Position numbers and translations under genes: made by a program | Assembly (NCBI RefSeq): GCF_000011365.1 | Contig: NC_004463.1 | Coordinates: forward strand, 5,194,001-5,258,000 | Origin: Bradyrhizobium diazoefficiens USDA 110 | GTDB lineage: Bacteria > Pseudomonadota > Alphaproteobacteria > Rhizobiales > Xanthobacteraceae | Reading direction: 5' to 3' | Length of the DNA stretch: 64,000 nt | Shown here: positions 1-10,617 of the stretch, piece after piece | How positions within the stretch are numbered: position 1 is the stretch's first letter | How the letters are laid out: the number at the start of each line of letters is the position of its first letter | Notes under the pieces: model-generated | Databases searched by the model: none | What the model was told of the DNA's origin: nothing | What the model saw: only the letters and a program-made list of their open reading frames with translations

Positions 1-345
1 CTTGCCCTCGTTGCCGAAACGGATGCGATCGCCGGCAATGAGCTTCTTGGCGGGCTTCACCAGCGCCTGCCAGCGCGAGCCGTCGAGCCGCTTGATCAGC
101 GTCGCCTCGATCTTCGGTTCGGTCTCGCGGCCGATGCGGCGGCCCTTGAGCTGCGCCGCGATCACCTTGGTGTCGTTGACGACGAGCTGGTCGCCGCGCT
201 TCAGCCATTGCGGCAGCTCGGAGATGGTGCGGTCGCGCAGCGCGCCGCCCTCCACGACCAGCATCTTCGCGGAGTCGCGCGGGCTCGCCGGGCGCAACGC
301 GATGCGCTCGGCGGGCAGGTCGAAATCGAAGAGGTCGGTGCGCAT
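1..345 (-). CDS. queA: S-adenosylmethionine:tRNA ribosyltransferase-isomerase QueA (N-terminal part)
   Basis: First 115 codons of QueA; the rest lies beyond the window edge. QueA moves the ribosyl part of SAM onto 7-aminomethyl-7-deazaguanine in tRNA to give epoxyqueuosine, in the cytoplasm. The N-terminus reads MRTDLFDFDLPAERIALRP, followed by the family blocks around DRTISELPQWL and LVVNDTKVIAAQLKG. The ATG at 345 is used because the family start aligns there. It is the last visible gene of the minus-strand coaD-ppi series, separated from the cytoplasmic cyclophilin by a palindromic element. Confidence 0.93.
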   Translation of the reverse strand, partial: MRTDLFDFDLPAERIALRPASPRDSAKMLVVEGGALRDRTISELPQWLKRGDQLVVNDTKVIAAQLKGRRIGRETEPKIEATLIKRLDGSRWQALVKPAKKLIAGDRIRFGNEGK

Positions 346-370
346 GAGCGCCGTTGCGCCTTAGTTCGTG

Positions 371-447
371 TCATTCCGGGGCGATGCGCAGCATCGAACC
401 CGGAATCTCGAGATTCCGGGTTCGCGCTAACGCGCGCCCCGGAATGA
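371..447. repeat. Intergenic palindromic element, perfect four-arm cloverleaf
   Basis: An 11-bp outer stem (371-381 with 437-447) encloses three hairpins that tile without unpaired bases: 382-396 (CGATGC, loop gca, GCATCG), 397-422 (a perfect 26-bp palindrome centred on CTCGAG) and 423-436 (CGCGC, loop taac, GCGCG). It sits between queA and ppiB. From memory, elements of this wording are scattered in many copies through Bradyrhizobium genomes; only one copy lies here. A further small hairpin (446-460) abuts the ppiB stop codon. Confidence 0.85.
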
Positions 448-458
448 CCGCTACGCGG

Positions 459-923
459 TCATTCCGCGTCCGCCGCCATCCGCGCCTTGACGATCTTGTC
501 CGGGTTCTGCACCGGCTCGCCGCGCTTGATCTTGTCGACGTTCTCCATGCCCTCGGTGACCTTGCCCCACACCGTGTACTGGTTGTCGAGGAAGCGGGCG
601 TCGTCGAAGCAGATGAAGAACTGGCTGTCGCCGGAATCGGGGCTTGCTGCGCGCGCCATCGAGGTGGTGCCGCGCACATGCGGCTCCTTGTTGAACTCGG
701 CCTTCAGCTTCTTGCCGGAGCCGCCGGTGCCGGTGCCCTGCGGGCAGCCGGTCTGGGCCATGAAGCCCTCGATCACGCGGTGGAACACGATGCCGTCGTA
801 AAAGCCTTCGCGGACCAGCTCCTTGATGCGCGCGACATGGCCGGGTGCGAGGTCGGGCCGCATCTCGATGGTGACGGGGCCCTGTGTGGTCTCGAGGATC
901 AATGTGTTTTCGGTGACGCTCAT
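459..923 (-). CDS. ppiB: Cytoplasmic peptidyl-prolyl cis-trans isomerase (cyclophilin type)
   Basis: 154-residue cyclophilin without a signal peptide. It catalyses cis-trans isomerisation of peptidyl-prolyl bonds. Family hallmarks are FYDGIVFHRVIEGFMAQTG (active-site Phe/His-Arg region), the SMARAASPDSGDSQFFI block and the YTVWGKVTEGM segment. Its ATG overlaps the end of the upstream TonB-like gene by four bases (ATGA), which suggests translational coupling. The stop runs into a small hairpin and then the cloverleaf element. A periplasmic paralogue lies two genes upstream. Confidence 0.93.
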   Translation of the reverse strand: MSVTENTLILETTQGPVTIEMRPDLAPGHVARIKELVREGFYDGIVFHRVIEGFMAQTGCPQGTGTGGSGKKLKAEFNKEPHVRGTTSMARAASPDSGDSQFFICFDDARFLDNQYTVWGKVTEGMENVDKIKRGEPVQNPDKIVKARMAADAE

Positions 924-1330
924 GCTCGTCTCTCTTGCGTTGGAGGTGAAGTCTTACGGCTGCGGAACTGGATCGCGAATGGACGCCCCGCGGCGGCGCC
1001 GGCCATTGCATCGGTAAATGGCATCGGCGTGCAGCGTTGCAACGCCTCCATCACCGCGATCCGGTATTGCAGCCGGTCATCGTCGGAGGCATCCGCGGAT
1101 TCATAGGTAATCCTCGGATGGCCCAGAATGTTTCCGGACCGGTTAAAGCTCACGACGACGGTGATGTCGAGTGGGCGAGCCTTGGCGGCCGGAGGTGGTT
1201 TCCAGCAGGTGCGCAGATGCCGGAAGACGTCCTGGATGGTGTTGACCTGCGCGTCCTCGGCGGCCGCGCCGCAGATGCCGGCAAGCAGCACCGCGGCAGC
1301 CAGCAGAAGCTTGTCGCCGCAGCGCGCCAT
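920..1330 (-). CDS. Exported TonB/TolA C-terminal-like small protein
   Basis: 136-residue protein with an N-terminal signal peptide (MARCGDKLLLAAAVLLAGIC then AAAEDA). The mature part (PLDITVVVSFNRSGNILG ... AVMEALQRCTPMPF) resembles the compact TonB/TolA C-terminal fold, where the final strands and the paired Cys are typical. There is no long proline-rich spacer and no N-terminal membrane anchor, so it is not a full TonB. It sits between two cyclophilins and overlaps ppiB by 4 nt, giving an envelope-folding context. The start is supported by GGGAGAAGG just upstream. The function is inferred only. Confidence 0.7.
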   Translation of the reverse strand: MARCGDKLLLAAAVLLAGICGAAAEDAQVNTIQDVFRHLRTCWKPPPAAKARPLDITVVVSFNRSGNILGHPRITYESADASDDDRLQYRIAVMEALQRCTPMPFTDAMAGAAAGRPFAIQFRSRKTSPPTQERRA

Positions 1331-1342
1331 CGCCTTCTCCCA

Positions 1343-1918
1343 TTATTTGATGTCGGAGGCGACCTGCACCTTCACCATCTTGTCGGGATCGGTAACGGTG
1401 CCGCTCGGCGAACCGGCCGGTGCCTTCTTCAGCTTGTCGACGACGTCCATGCCCTGCACGACCTCGCCGATCACGGTGTAATTGTTGTCGAGGCTGCCGC
1501 CGTCCGCGAACATGATGAAGAACTGCGAGTTGGCGGTATCGACGCTGTCGCCGCGCCGGGCCATGCCGACGATGCCGCGCGCGAAGTGCACCTTGGAGAA
1601 TTCCTGCTTCAGGTTCGGATATTTCGAGCCGCCCGTGCCGTTGAAATTCTGGCCGTCGCCGGTCTGCGCCATGAAGCCGTCCATGACGCGGTGGAACGGC
1701 ACATTGTTGTAGAAGCCCTCGCGCGCGAGCTGCTTGATGCGCTCGGCGTGCTGGGGCGCAAGATCGGTCCGCAGCTTGATGACGATGCGGCCCTTGGTGG
1801 TGTCGATGACGATCGCGTTGGCCTTGTCGAGGCCGGCCGACAGGGTCTGTGCGCCCGCCGGGACCGCGCCAACGAGCGCGGCAAAGATCGTGGCAAGAAT
1901 TGCGAGACGACGGATCAT
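1343..1918 (-). CDS. ppiA: Periplasmic peptidyl-prolyl cis-trans isomerase (cyclophilin type)
   Basis: 191-residue cyclophilin with a signal peptide (MIRRLAILATIFAALVGAVPAGAQ). The catalytic block FYNNVPFHRVMDGFMAQTG and the GMARRGDSVDTANSQFFI block are present, so it is likely an active foldase for exported proteins. Only 12 nt separate it from the TonB-like gene downstream and about 37 nt from coaD upstream, consistent with one operon. It resembles ppiB closely enough to suggest duplication followed by addition of an export signal. Confidence 0.92.
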   Translation of the reverse strand: MIRRLAILATIFAALVGAVPAGAQTLSAGLDKANAIVIDTTKGRIVIKLRTDLAPQHAERIKQLAREGFYNNVPFHRVMDGFMAQTGDGQNFNGTGGSKYPNLKQEFSKVHFARGIVGMARRGDSVDTANSQFFIMFADGGSLDNNYTVIGEVVQGMDVVDKLKKAPAGSPSGTVTDPDKMVKVQVASDIK

Positions 1919-1955
1919 GAAAACTCCGGATCAGGTGAGATGAAGAAGCGCGCCG

Positions 1956-2453
1956 TTATCCGGCGAATTTGGCCTTGAGCAGACTGGCTACGAGCGGCGG
2001 CACGAAGGTCGAAACATCTCCGCCCATGCCCGCGATCTGGCGCACCAAAGTGGCGGTGATCGGGCGGACCATGGGAGAGGCCGGCAGAAACACCGTATGG
2101 ACCTCCGGCGCCATGGCCTCGTTCATCCCGGCAAGCTGCATTTCGTAGTCGAGGTCGGTGCCGTCGCGCAGACCGCGAATCATGATGGTCGCGCCGTGCT
2201 TGCGCGCGGCGGTCACCGACAGATCGTCAAACGTCACGGCTTCGAGCACACAGCCGGCCTGGGTTGCCACCGGCCCGCAGACGTCCTCGAGCATCCTCAG
2301 ACGCTCCTCGGTGGAGAACAGCGGCTTCTTGCCGGGATGGACGCCGATCGCCACCACCAGCCGGTCGCACAGCGGAACGGCATGCCGGACCACGTCCAGA
2401 TGGCCGTTGGTGATGGGGTCGAAGGAACCTGGGTAGAAGGCAATGCGCGGCAT
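1956..2453 (-). CDS. coaD: Phosphopantetheine adenylyltransferase
   Basis: 165 residues, the usual CoaD length. It transfers AMP from ATP to 4'-phosphopantetheine, the penultimate step of coenzyme A synthesis. The nucleotidyltransferase motif is visible at the N-terminus ([19 protein letters not shown], with the T/HxGH-type NGH), together with the [14 protein letters not shown] region and the late [21 protein letters not shown] signature. It appears to head the minus-strand series of cyclophilin genes and queA. Confidence 0.96.
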   Translation of the reverse strand: MPRIAFYPGSFDPITNGHLDVVRHAVPLCDRLVVAIGVHPGKKPLFSTEERLRMLEDVCGPVATQAGCVLEAVTFDDLSVTAARKHGATIMIRGLRDGTDLDYEMQLAGMNEAMAPEVHTVFLPASPMVRPITATLVRQIAGMGGDVSTFVPPLVASLLKAKFAG

Positions 2454-2710
2454 GGCCCCGTCCTACCGCGCCCGGCCCGGCCCGGCAAGCCGGGCTGGTT
2501 CCCCGCCGTTTCCCGGAAAATGTCTCCCTTTCGTGTCGGCGACGGCCGCTTTGTTTCGTCCTCGGGACGGCCACGAAACAAAACGGAGCGCGAACGAAAC
2601 CATTTCCCGCGTCCGCGAAGACGTCCGGAAACTGGCCATGGTTACTAATCCAGCCAACGAATGACGGGCCGCACACTGGGCGTAGGCGGCCGCATCACAG
2701 GGGACAGTCA

Positions 2711-2968
2711 ATGATCAAGGCTCTTTCAGCGATCGCTATCTCTGCGTGTGTTGCCGCGGCCCTCACCCTCCTGCCCGGCTTTGCCCCGACCGTCGAAGCC
2801 AGCGTGCCGCAGCCGCTGGCCAAGAGCGACCGGCTCGATATCCGCAGCATCGGCCGCGACTGCTCGCAGCAAGCCTGGCCGAACTTTGAGGCGTCGTGCC
2901 TGCGCCGTGCCGGCACCAAGGCCGACGTCCGCGTCGCTCGCCTCGTGACGGCCGACCGCACCCCGTAG
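2711..2968 (+). CDS. Small exported protein of unknown function
   Basis: 85 residues with a clear signal peptide (MIKALSAIAISACVAAALTLLPGFAP). The mature part is about 55 residues, basic, and contains two cysteines (DCSQQAW and EASCLRR) that could form a disulfide. GGGGACAGTCA before the ATG can serve as a ribosome-binding site. Similar small exported proteins with a Cys pair occur in Bradyrhizobium, as far as I recall, but I do not know a function. It lies alone between the divergent coaD and the downstream kup. Confidence 0.7.
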   Translation: MIKALSAIAISACVAAALTLLPGFAPTVEASVPQPLAKSDRLDIRSIGRDCSQQAWPNFEASCLRRAGTKADVRVARLVTADRTP

Positions 2969-3129
2969 CCCGGTCTGTCAGCTTCGCGTCAGGTAAGCCT
3001 TCGAGATCGACGACAAGATAAACCCCAAAGATAAACCCCATGGATATTTGCGACGTCTCGTCGCAGACTGCGTGATGCTCGCGCCCGTCGGAATGCCCCG
3101 CCGGGCGCGAACCCATCGAGGGGTCGCCA

Positions 3130-5040
3130 TTGTCCAGTACGCCCGCAGTCGCTTCCGGCCATCATCCTGATCCACTGCCGCTTGCAATGACCATGGGCGC
3201 CCTCGGGGTGGTCTATGGCGATATCGGCACCAGCCCGCTCTACGCCCTGAAGGAAGCCGCCAAGGCGGCCGCCCACGGCGCGACAGTGACCCCCGACGCT
3301 GTCCTGGGGGTTGCCTCGCTGATCCTCTGGGCGCTGCTGCTGATCATCTCGCTGAAATATGCGCTCTTGATCCTGCGCGCGGACAACCGCGGCGAAGGCG
3401 GCATCGTCGCCCTGTTGGCCCTGCTCCACGCCCGCAACGCCCAGCCCGGCACCTGGCGCTCGCATCTGCTGGTGGTCGGCCTCGTCGGCGCCGCCCTGCT
3501 CTACGGTGACGGCGCGATCACGCCGGCGATCTCCGTGCTGAGCGCCATCGAAGGCCTCAAGGTGGACGCGCCCTCGCTCGCGCCAGCCGTCGTGCCCGTC
3601 ACCGTCGTCATCCTGGTCGGCCTGTTCATGATGCAGAAACAGGGCACCGGCTTCATCGGCCGCATCTTCGGACCGGTGATGCTGGCCTGGTTCGCCGTGC
3701 TCGCCGCGCTCGGCATCCACGGCATCGTCAAGGCGCCGGCCGTGCTGGCGGCGCTCAGCCCGCTCTACGCCGTCGAATTCCTGATCCACCAGGATTTTCA
3801 CGTCTCCTTCGCGATCCTCGGCGCAGCCTTCCTCGCGGTCACCGGGGGCGAAGCCATGTATGCCGACATGGGCCATTTCGGCCGCCTGCCGATCCGGCTC
3901 GCCTGGTTCGCGATCTGCCTGCCCGCGCTGGTGCTGAACTATTTCGGCCAGGCCGCACTGCTGATCACCGATCCCGCGATGATCGAGAACCCGTTCTTCC
4001 AGCTCTGCCCCGACGCCCTGCACTATCCGCTGGTCGCCTTCTCGGCGGTCGCGACCGTGATCGCCTCGCAGGCGATCATCTCCGGCGTGTTCTCGCTGAC
4101 CCAGCAGTCGATCCAGCTCGGCTTTTTGCCGCGCATGCAGATCCGCCACACCACCAGCGACGCGATCGGCCAGATCTATGTGCCGCTGGTGAACTGGCTG
4201 CTCGCCGCCGCAACGCTCGGGGCGGTCCTGAGCTTCGGCAGCTCGGACGCGCTCGCAGGCGCCTATGGCATCGCAGTGTCGCTGCTGATGGCGATCACGA
4301 CGCTGCTGGCTGCGCTGGTTGCGATCCAGTGGGGTTATTCGCCCTGGCTCGTGGTCGCCGTGAACGGCGCCTTCTTCGTCATCGACGTGATCTTCTTCTC
4401 GGCCAATTCGATCAAGCTGTTCGAGGGCGGCTGGTTTCCGCTGCTGCTTGCAGCCCTCGTCGCCTTCATGATGCTGACGTGGCGCAGCGGCGTGAAGCTG
4501 GTCGAGGCGGCGCGCGCGAAGCTGCGCCAGCCCGAGGAGGACCTGATCGAGACCGCCGTCAACAAGTGCAGCGCCAGACTGCCCGGGACCGCTGTGTTCC
4601 TGGCGTCCGCTCCGCGCGGCGTGCCGCTCGCGCTGACCCAGTTCGTCAAGCACAACCGCGTGCTGCACGAACGCGTGCTGCTGGTCACCGTGCTGATCGA
4701 GGAATCCCCGCACATTCCCGACGAGGAACGCGCGGAGGTGATCGAGATCATTCCCGGCATCACCCGCGTGATCCTGCATTACGGCTTCATGCAGAACCCG
4801 ACGATCTTTGACGGGCTGACGCTGACCTGCCGGCAGGGCAAGCTGCCCGGCATCGACCTCTCCGACATCACCTATTACGTCGGCCGCGAGACCATCATCC
4901 CGCGCGAGGACGTCCCGGGCATGTGGGTCTGGCGCGAAGGCCTGTTCGCCTTCCTCCAGCGCAACGCCGAACGCTCCGCCGCGTTCTTCGGCGTGCCGAC
5001 CAAGCAGGTGGTGGAGTTCGGGACGGAGCTGGAGATCTAG
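3130..5040 (+). CDS. kup: Low-affinity potassium transport protein Kup
   Basis: 636 residues, typical for Kup/HAK K+:H+ symporters of the inner membrane. The hallmark GVVYGDIGTSPLYALKEA starts near residue 26. About 12 hydrophobic segments follow, then a cytoplasmic C-terminal domain of about 150 residues beginning around KLRQPEEDLIE. The start is TTG at 3130, giving MSSTPAVASGHHPDPLPLA before the first membrane segment. An ATG 19 codons later would cut into a conserved leader, so TTG is preferred. No partner gene is adjacent, and a palindromic repeat follows the stop directly. Confidence 0.95.
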   Translation: MSSTPAVASGHHPDPLPLAMTMGALGVVYGDIGTSPLYALKEAAKAAAHGATVTPDAVLGVASLILWALLLIISLKYALLILRADNRGEGGIVALLALLHARNAQPGTWRSHLLVVGLVGAALLYGDGAITPAISVLSAIEGLKVDAPSLAPAVVPVTVVILVGLFMMQKQGTGFIGRIFGPVMLAWFAVLAALGIHGIVKAPAVLAALSPLYAVEFLIHQDFHVSFAILGAAFLAVTGGEAMYADMGHFGRLPIRLAWFAICLPALVLNYFGQAALLITDPAMIENPFFQLCPDALHYPLVAFSAVATVIASQAIISGVFSLTQQSIQLGFLPRMQIRHTTSDAIGQIYVPLVNWLLAAATLGAVLSFGSSDALAGAYGIAVSLLMAITTLLAALVAIQWGYSPWLVVAVNGAFFVIDVIFFSANSIKLFEGGWFPLLLAALVAFMMLTWRSGVKLVEAARAKLRQPEEDLIETAVNKCSARLPGTAVFLASAPRGVPLALTQFVKHNRVLHERVLLVTVLIEESPHIPDEERAEVIEIIPGITRVILHYGFMQNPTIFDGLTLTCRQGKLPGIDLSDITYYVGRETIIPREDVPGMWVWREGLFAFLQRNAERSAAFFGVPTKQVVEFGTELEI

Positions 5041-5047
5041 GGAAGTT

Positions 5048-5161
5048 CGTAGCCCGGATGGAGCGCAAGCGTAATCCGGGATTCTTGCCAGGCGCACAGA
5101 GGTCCCGGATTGCGCCGTCGGTCGGCGCTTCGCACCGACCTCCTGCGCCATCCGGACTACG
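5048..5161. repeat. Intergenic palindromic element between kup and gyrA
   Basis: Outer arms 5048-5061 (CGTAGCCCGGATGG) and 5148-5161 (CCATCCGGACTACG) are inverted with one mismatch. Inner arms 5073-5081 and 5103-5111 (AATCCGGGA/TCCCGGATT) and a further GTCGGT...ACCGAC hairpin lie between. Elements of this wording are, from memory, common between genes in Bradyrhizobium and Rhodopseudomonas. Placed between two converging genes, it could also act as a bidirectional transcription stop. Confidence 0.75.
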
Positions 5162-5163
5162 CG

Positions 5164-7893
<2,730 letters not shown>

Positions 7894-8060
7894 GGGGAAA
7901 TCCGGTGAGGTTTATCTGGGAATCATATAGCGCATCGAGCCCCTGATAACCACCCTTGCCGGGGTAAAGGAAGCGCTTTTTCCGACTGTTTTTCCAGAGA
8001 CTTACGCCCTCCCCGGCACCGCCCTGGGCTGGGCCCGGACGAGCCGCCCGAAACCGCCCC

Positions 8061-8459
8061 TTAGGCCCCGAAAACCACGCGGTGCATGATGCGCCCGGGC
8101 AGCAGCGTGAACAGGCCCGCCACCACCAGCGCGCCGGCGAAGATGAAGATCATCATCAGCCGGTGATCGGCGACGCGATGGGCGTGCGCCCGCCATACCG
8201 CGAGCGGCAGCACCACCAGCGTGAAGATCGACAGGACATGGATCGGGCTGAACGGCCCGATCAGGCGGCTCTGGTGGATCCAGAACGAGGAGGCGGCCAC
8301 GACCACCATCAGCACCACCCAGATCCAGCCGATCGTCCGGTGTGGCAGCGTGCCTTTGGGAGCGGCAAACTGGACCAGGCCGAGCACGAAGGCGGCCACG
8401 GCGGCAAAGGCATGCAGCGGGATCGCCGGAGCAGCCGTAAGCAGCGGCGCGAGGCTCAT
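8061..8459 (-). CDS. DUF2306-family integral membrane protein
   Basis: 132 residues with four hydrophobic segments (AFAAVAAFVLGLVQFA, IGWIWVVLMVVVAASSFW, VLSIFTLVVLPLAVW, MMIFIFAGALVVAGLF). Conserved histidines between segments (LPHRTIG, WIHQS, HRVADHR, RIMHRV) match the DUF2306 family, a predicted inner-membrane group of unknown function whose histidines could bind heme or metal. Its start lies 30-70 bp from a large inverted repeat (8489-8529) that contains a CtrA-type motif. Transcribed alone. Confidence 0.75.
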   Translation of the reverse strand: MSLAPLLTAAPAIPLHAFAAVAAFVLGLVQFAAPKGTLPHRTIGWIWVVLMVVVAASSFWIHQSRLIGPFSPIHVLSIFTLVVLPLAVWRAHAHRVADHRLMMIFIFAGALVVAGLFTLLPGRIMHRVVFGA

Positions 8460-8488
8460 GCGGGGCTTCCTCCGATCGGCGGATGATC

Positions 8489-8529
8489 CATGTGAATAGG
8501 ATTAACATCAAGTTAATACCATTCACATG
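8489..8529. promoter_or_regulatory. 41-bp inverted repeat with embedded TTAA-N7-TTAA motif
   Basis: Outer arms CATGTGAAT (8489-8497) and ATTCACATG (8521-8529) are a perfect inverted pair. Inner arms ATTAAC (8501-8506) and GTTAAT (8512-8517) are also inverted. The inner part equals TTAA (8502-8505), seven bases, TTAA (8513-8516), the CtrA consensus spacing. It lies just upstream of the DUF2306 gene start. An operator for a dimeric regulator, possibly CtrA, is inferred. Confidence 0.6.
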
Positions 8530-8659
8530 ATGCCCCGTCAAAGGCTTGAAGCAGCACATGAGGCAAGCTCGGAAAAACCGAGCCCTGCCCGCCAATTGGT
8601 AAGAATTCCTGCGGCTCTACGCGAGCACGACAACATTCGGGGCGAAGCGCCCGCCCGCC

Positions 8660-9154
8660 TCAGAACGGGATGTCGTCGTCCATGTCGCTGTTGCGGCCAC
8701 CGCCACCGGCGGCGACGGCGCGGCGCGGCGCGCTGCTGACGGGACCGGAGGAGCCGAAATCGCCGCCCGGCTCCTCGCCGAAGCTGCCGCCTCCCCCGCC
8801 GCCGCGGCCGTCGAGCATCGTCAGCGTCGAGTTGAACCCCTGGAGCACGACTTCGGTGGAGTACTTCTCAACGCCGCTCTGGTCGGTCCATTTGCGGGTC
8901 TGGAGCGCGCCCTCGATATAAACCTTGGCGCCCTTCTTCAGGTACTGCTCGGCGACCTTGCAGAGGCCTTCATTGAAGATCACGACGCGATGCCACTCGG
9001 TCTTTTCCTTGCGCTCGCCGCTGTTCTTGTCGCGCCAGGTCTCCGAGGTCGCGATGCTCAAATTCGCGATCGGCCGCCCGTCCTGGGTACGGCGGATTTC
9101 AGGATCCTTGCCGAGATTTCCAACCAGAATGACCTTGTTGACGCTTCCCGCCAT
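8660..9154 (-). CDS. ssb: Single-stranded DNA-binding protein
   Basis: 164 residues. The OB-fold domain starts [19 protein letters not shown] and includes the block [21 protein letters not shown] glycine-rich flexible linker follows ([17 protein letters not shown]), and the acidic tip ends DMDDDIPF, which recruits repair proteins. The ATG at 9154 is preferred over an in-frame extension of 22 codons because the family begins here and GGAGTGGAGAG precedes it. A LexA box at 9309-9323 lies about 155 bp upstream. Confidence 0.96.
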   Translation of the reverse strand: MAGSVNKVILVGNLGKDPEIRRTQDGRPIANLSIATSETWRDKNSGERKEKTEWHRVVIFNEGLCKVAEQYLKKGAKVYIEGALQTRKWTDQSGVEKYSTEVVLQGFNSTLTMLDGRGGGGGGSFGEEPGGDFGSSGPVSSAPRRAVAAGGGGRNSDMDDDIPF

Positions 9155-9602
9155 CGCCGCTCTCCACTCCGAATGCCACTGAATTGATAAGGCCCGACCG
9201 CGCCCCGCGGTCCTCTGCAACCTATTGAGGCGACCCTATACGCTTGCGCGGACCGATCAGCCCACCAGCCCTCAGGTTATCCCCATATATAGCATCGGCC
9301 GTCGGCTCGTTCCAGATTTGTTCCTGTTCGAGCAAGCGCGAAATGTATGGCCCGAGCGGTGCCCGCGTACTGCTCAAATGGCTGGCGCCGGATGGAACCT
9401 TTTCAGGTTCCCGTGAACGACAAAAAGCACTTAACATTCATTAAGTTACATACGCCGCACTTATCGCGCGACTGTTGTATTTCGGCGACGGACTCTGCTC
9501 ACCCGTTAGGCTACGTTTGCCTCGGAATTGATTTCATATGGGCGTCGCGCCTGCTTGGCCGCTTCTGGGATTTCAAGAAGCGGCGGAATTGGGGAGACTG
9601 CA
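9155..9602. other. Intergenic region between divergent ssb and porin genes
   Basis: 448 bp without a credible gene. It holds the LexA box for ssb (9309-9323) and, nearer the porin, a short inverted repeat ACTTAA-CATTCA-TTAAGT (9429-9446) in an AT-rich patch that could be a porin operator. GGGGAG shortly before 9603 is the porin ribosome-binding site. I see no RNA gene. Confidence 0.6.
9309..9323 (-). promoter_or_regulatory. LexA (SOS) box upstream of ssb
   Basis: GTTC-CAGATTT-GTTC matches the alphaproteobacterial LexA consensus GTTC-N7-GTTC (equivalently GAAC-N7-GAAC) exactly. ssb is a standard SOS gene in this class. uvrA, 3.3 kb away, has its own matching box. Confidence 0.8.
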
Positions 9603-10382
9603 ATGAATAAGATTTTGATTGGTGCAATCGGTGCAGTGGCGTTGAGCCTGTCGGCTCCTGCAAGCGCGGCGGATCTGGCGGCGCGTCCCTACACGAAGGC
9701 TCCGCCGCCAATGGTCGCGGCCATCTACGACTGGAGCGGCTTCTACATCGGCATCAACGGCGGCGGCGGCTCGGCCCACAAATGCTGGGATTTTGTAACT
9801 CCCGTCACCGGCGTTCTGATTGGCGAAGGTTGTCACAACGCGACCGGCGGCACGGTCGGCGGCCAGGTCGGCTATCGCTGGCAGTCGGCCAATTGGGTGT
9901 TCGGGCTCGAAGGCCAGGGCAACTGGGCCGACTTCTCCGGAGACAACGTCAGCACGACGTTCATCGGCACGGGTCTTCGCGACCGCTCCAAGATCAACGC
10001 GTTCGGTTTGTTCACAGGCCAAGTCGGCTATGCCTGGAATAACGTGCTGTTCTACGTGAAGGGCGGCGGCGCCGTCGTCAGCGATCGCTACCGCGGCTAC
10101 GATGTCATCACCGGCCTCGAATTCGATCGGGCCAACGAGACCCGCTGGGGCGGCACCGTGGGTGCCGGCCTCGAGTTCGGATTCGCGCCAAACTGGACGG
10201 TCGGCGTCGAGTACGATCACATCTTCATGGGCAATCGCACCATCGGCTTCGCCGGCTCCGGCAACTTCGTTGTGGCTCCGGCCGGCGCTTTCACACGCTC
10301 GGAACGCATCGGTCAGGACGTCGATATCGGCCTGGTCCGCGTGAACTATCGCTGGGGTGGCCCGGTCATCGCGAAGTACTGA
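9603..10382 (+). CDS. Omp31-like outer-membrane beta-barrel protein (porin 1)
   Basis: 259 residues with signal peptide MNKILIGAIGAVALSLSAPASA, then the family start ADLAARPYTKAPP and YDWSGFYIGINGGGG. Alternating hydrophobic strands end RVNYRWGGPVIAKY with an aromatic-type C-terminus suited to BAM insertion. Cysteines in AHKCWDF and GEGCHN may form a disulfide. The family is that of rhizobial and Brucella Omp31/Omp25. First of three tandem paralogues; closest to porin 3 (shared HNCWD- and GCHNATG-type blocks). Followed by a rho-independent terminator. Confidence 0.92.
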   Translation: MNKILIGAIGAVALSLSAPASAADLAARPYTKAPPPMVAAIYDWSGFYIGINGGGGSAHKCWDFVTPVTGVLIGEGCHNATGGTVGGQVGYRWQSANWVFGLEGQGNWADFSGDNVSTTFIGTGLRDRSKINAFGLFTGQVGYAWNNVLFYVKGGGAVVSDRYRGYDVITGLEFDRANETRWGGTVGAGLEFGFAPNWTVGVEYDHIFMGNRTIGFAGSGNFVVAPAGAFTRSERIGQDVDIGLVRVNYRWGGPVIAKY

Positions 10383-10409
10383 TATCTCTTTGATATCACT
10401 TGAAGATTG

Positions 10410-10437
10410 AAGGCCGGCCCCGTGCCGGCCTTTTTTT
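10410..10437 (+). terminator. Rho-independent terminator of porin 1
   Basis: Stem AAGGCCGGC (10410-10418), loop CCCGT, stem GCCGGCCTT (10424-10432), then a run of T. It is nearly identical in stem sequence to the terminators of the next two porin genes. Confidence 0.92.
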
Positions 10438-10500
10438 GTGCGACATGCCGGCGGCTATAAGTCAGCAACCATTACGTTTTGTGACTGTTGTGGCTTTTGA

Positions 10501-10546
10501 GAGACACAACTTGCGGCTTTGCTGGTGTAAGCACGACGTCAGTTGG
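10501..10546 (+). promoter_or_regulatory. Conserved upstream element of porin 2
   Basis: GAGACACAACTTGCGGCTTT...GTGTAAGCACGACGTCAGT aligns with 11427-11474 upstream of porin 3 (GTGACACAAC, GGCTTT, TGTATAGCAATGACATCAGT). A GACACA hexamer and a TGTAAG/TGTATA hexamer 17 bp apart are candidate -35/-10 elements. Conservation across two paralogues supports a promoter; the hexamer assignment is inferred. Confidence 0.55.
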
Positions 10547-10617
10547 ACCACAGCGTCCGATGCCCTTCCCGATCGTGGAAGGCACAACAGAAACTGGGAC
10601 TGGGATTTAGGTTGAAA

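Noticed and set aside
371..447. Cloverleaf read as a tRNA
   Set aside because: Arms are fully paired with 3-4 nt loops, without a 7-nt anticodon loop, T-loop sequence or CCA-type end; it is a palindromic repeat.
2989..5151. 720-residue minus-strand open frame opposite kup
   Set aside because: It mirrors kup codon positions, is rich in Asp/Gln/Arg with no domain, and kup has full family motifs. An antisense shadow of GC-rich coding DNA.
9429..9446. CtrA box before porin 1
   Set aside because: The TTAA pair is spaced by six, not seven, bases (TTAACATTCATTAA); kept only as an inverted repeat.
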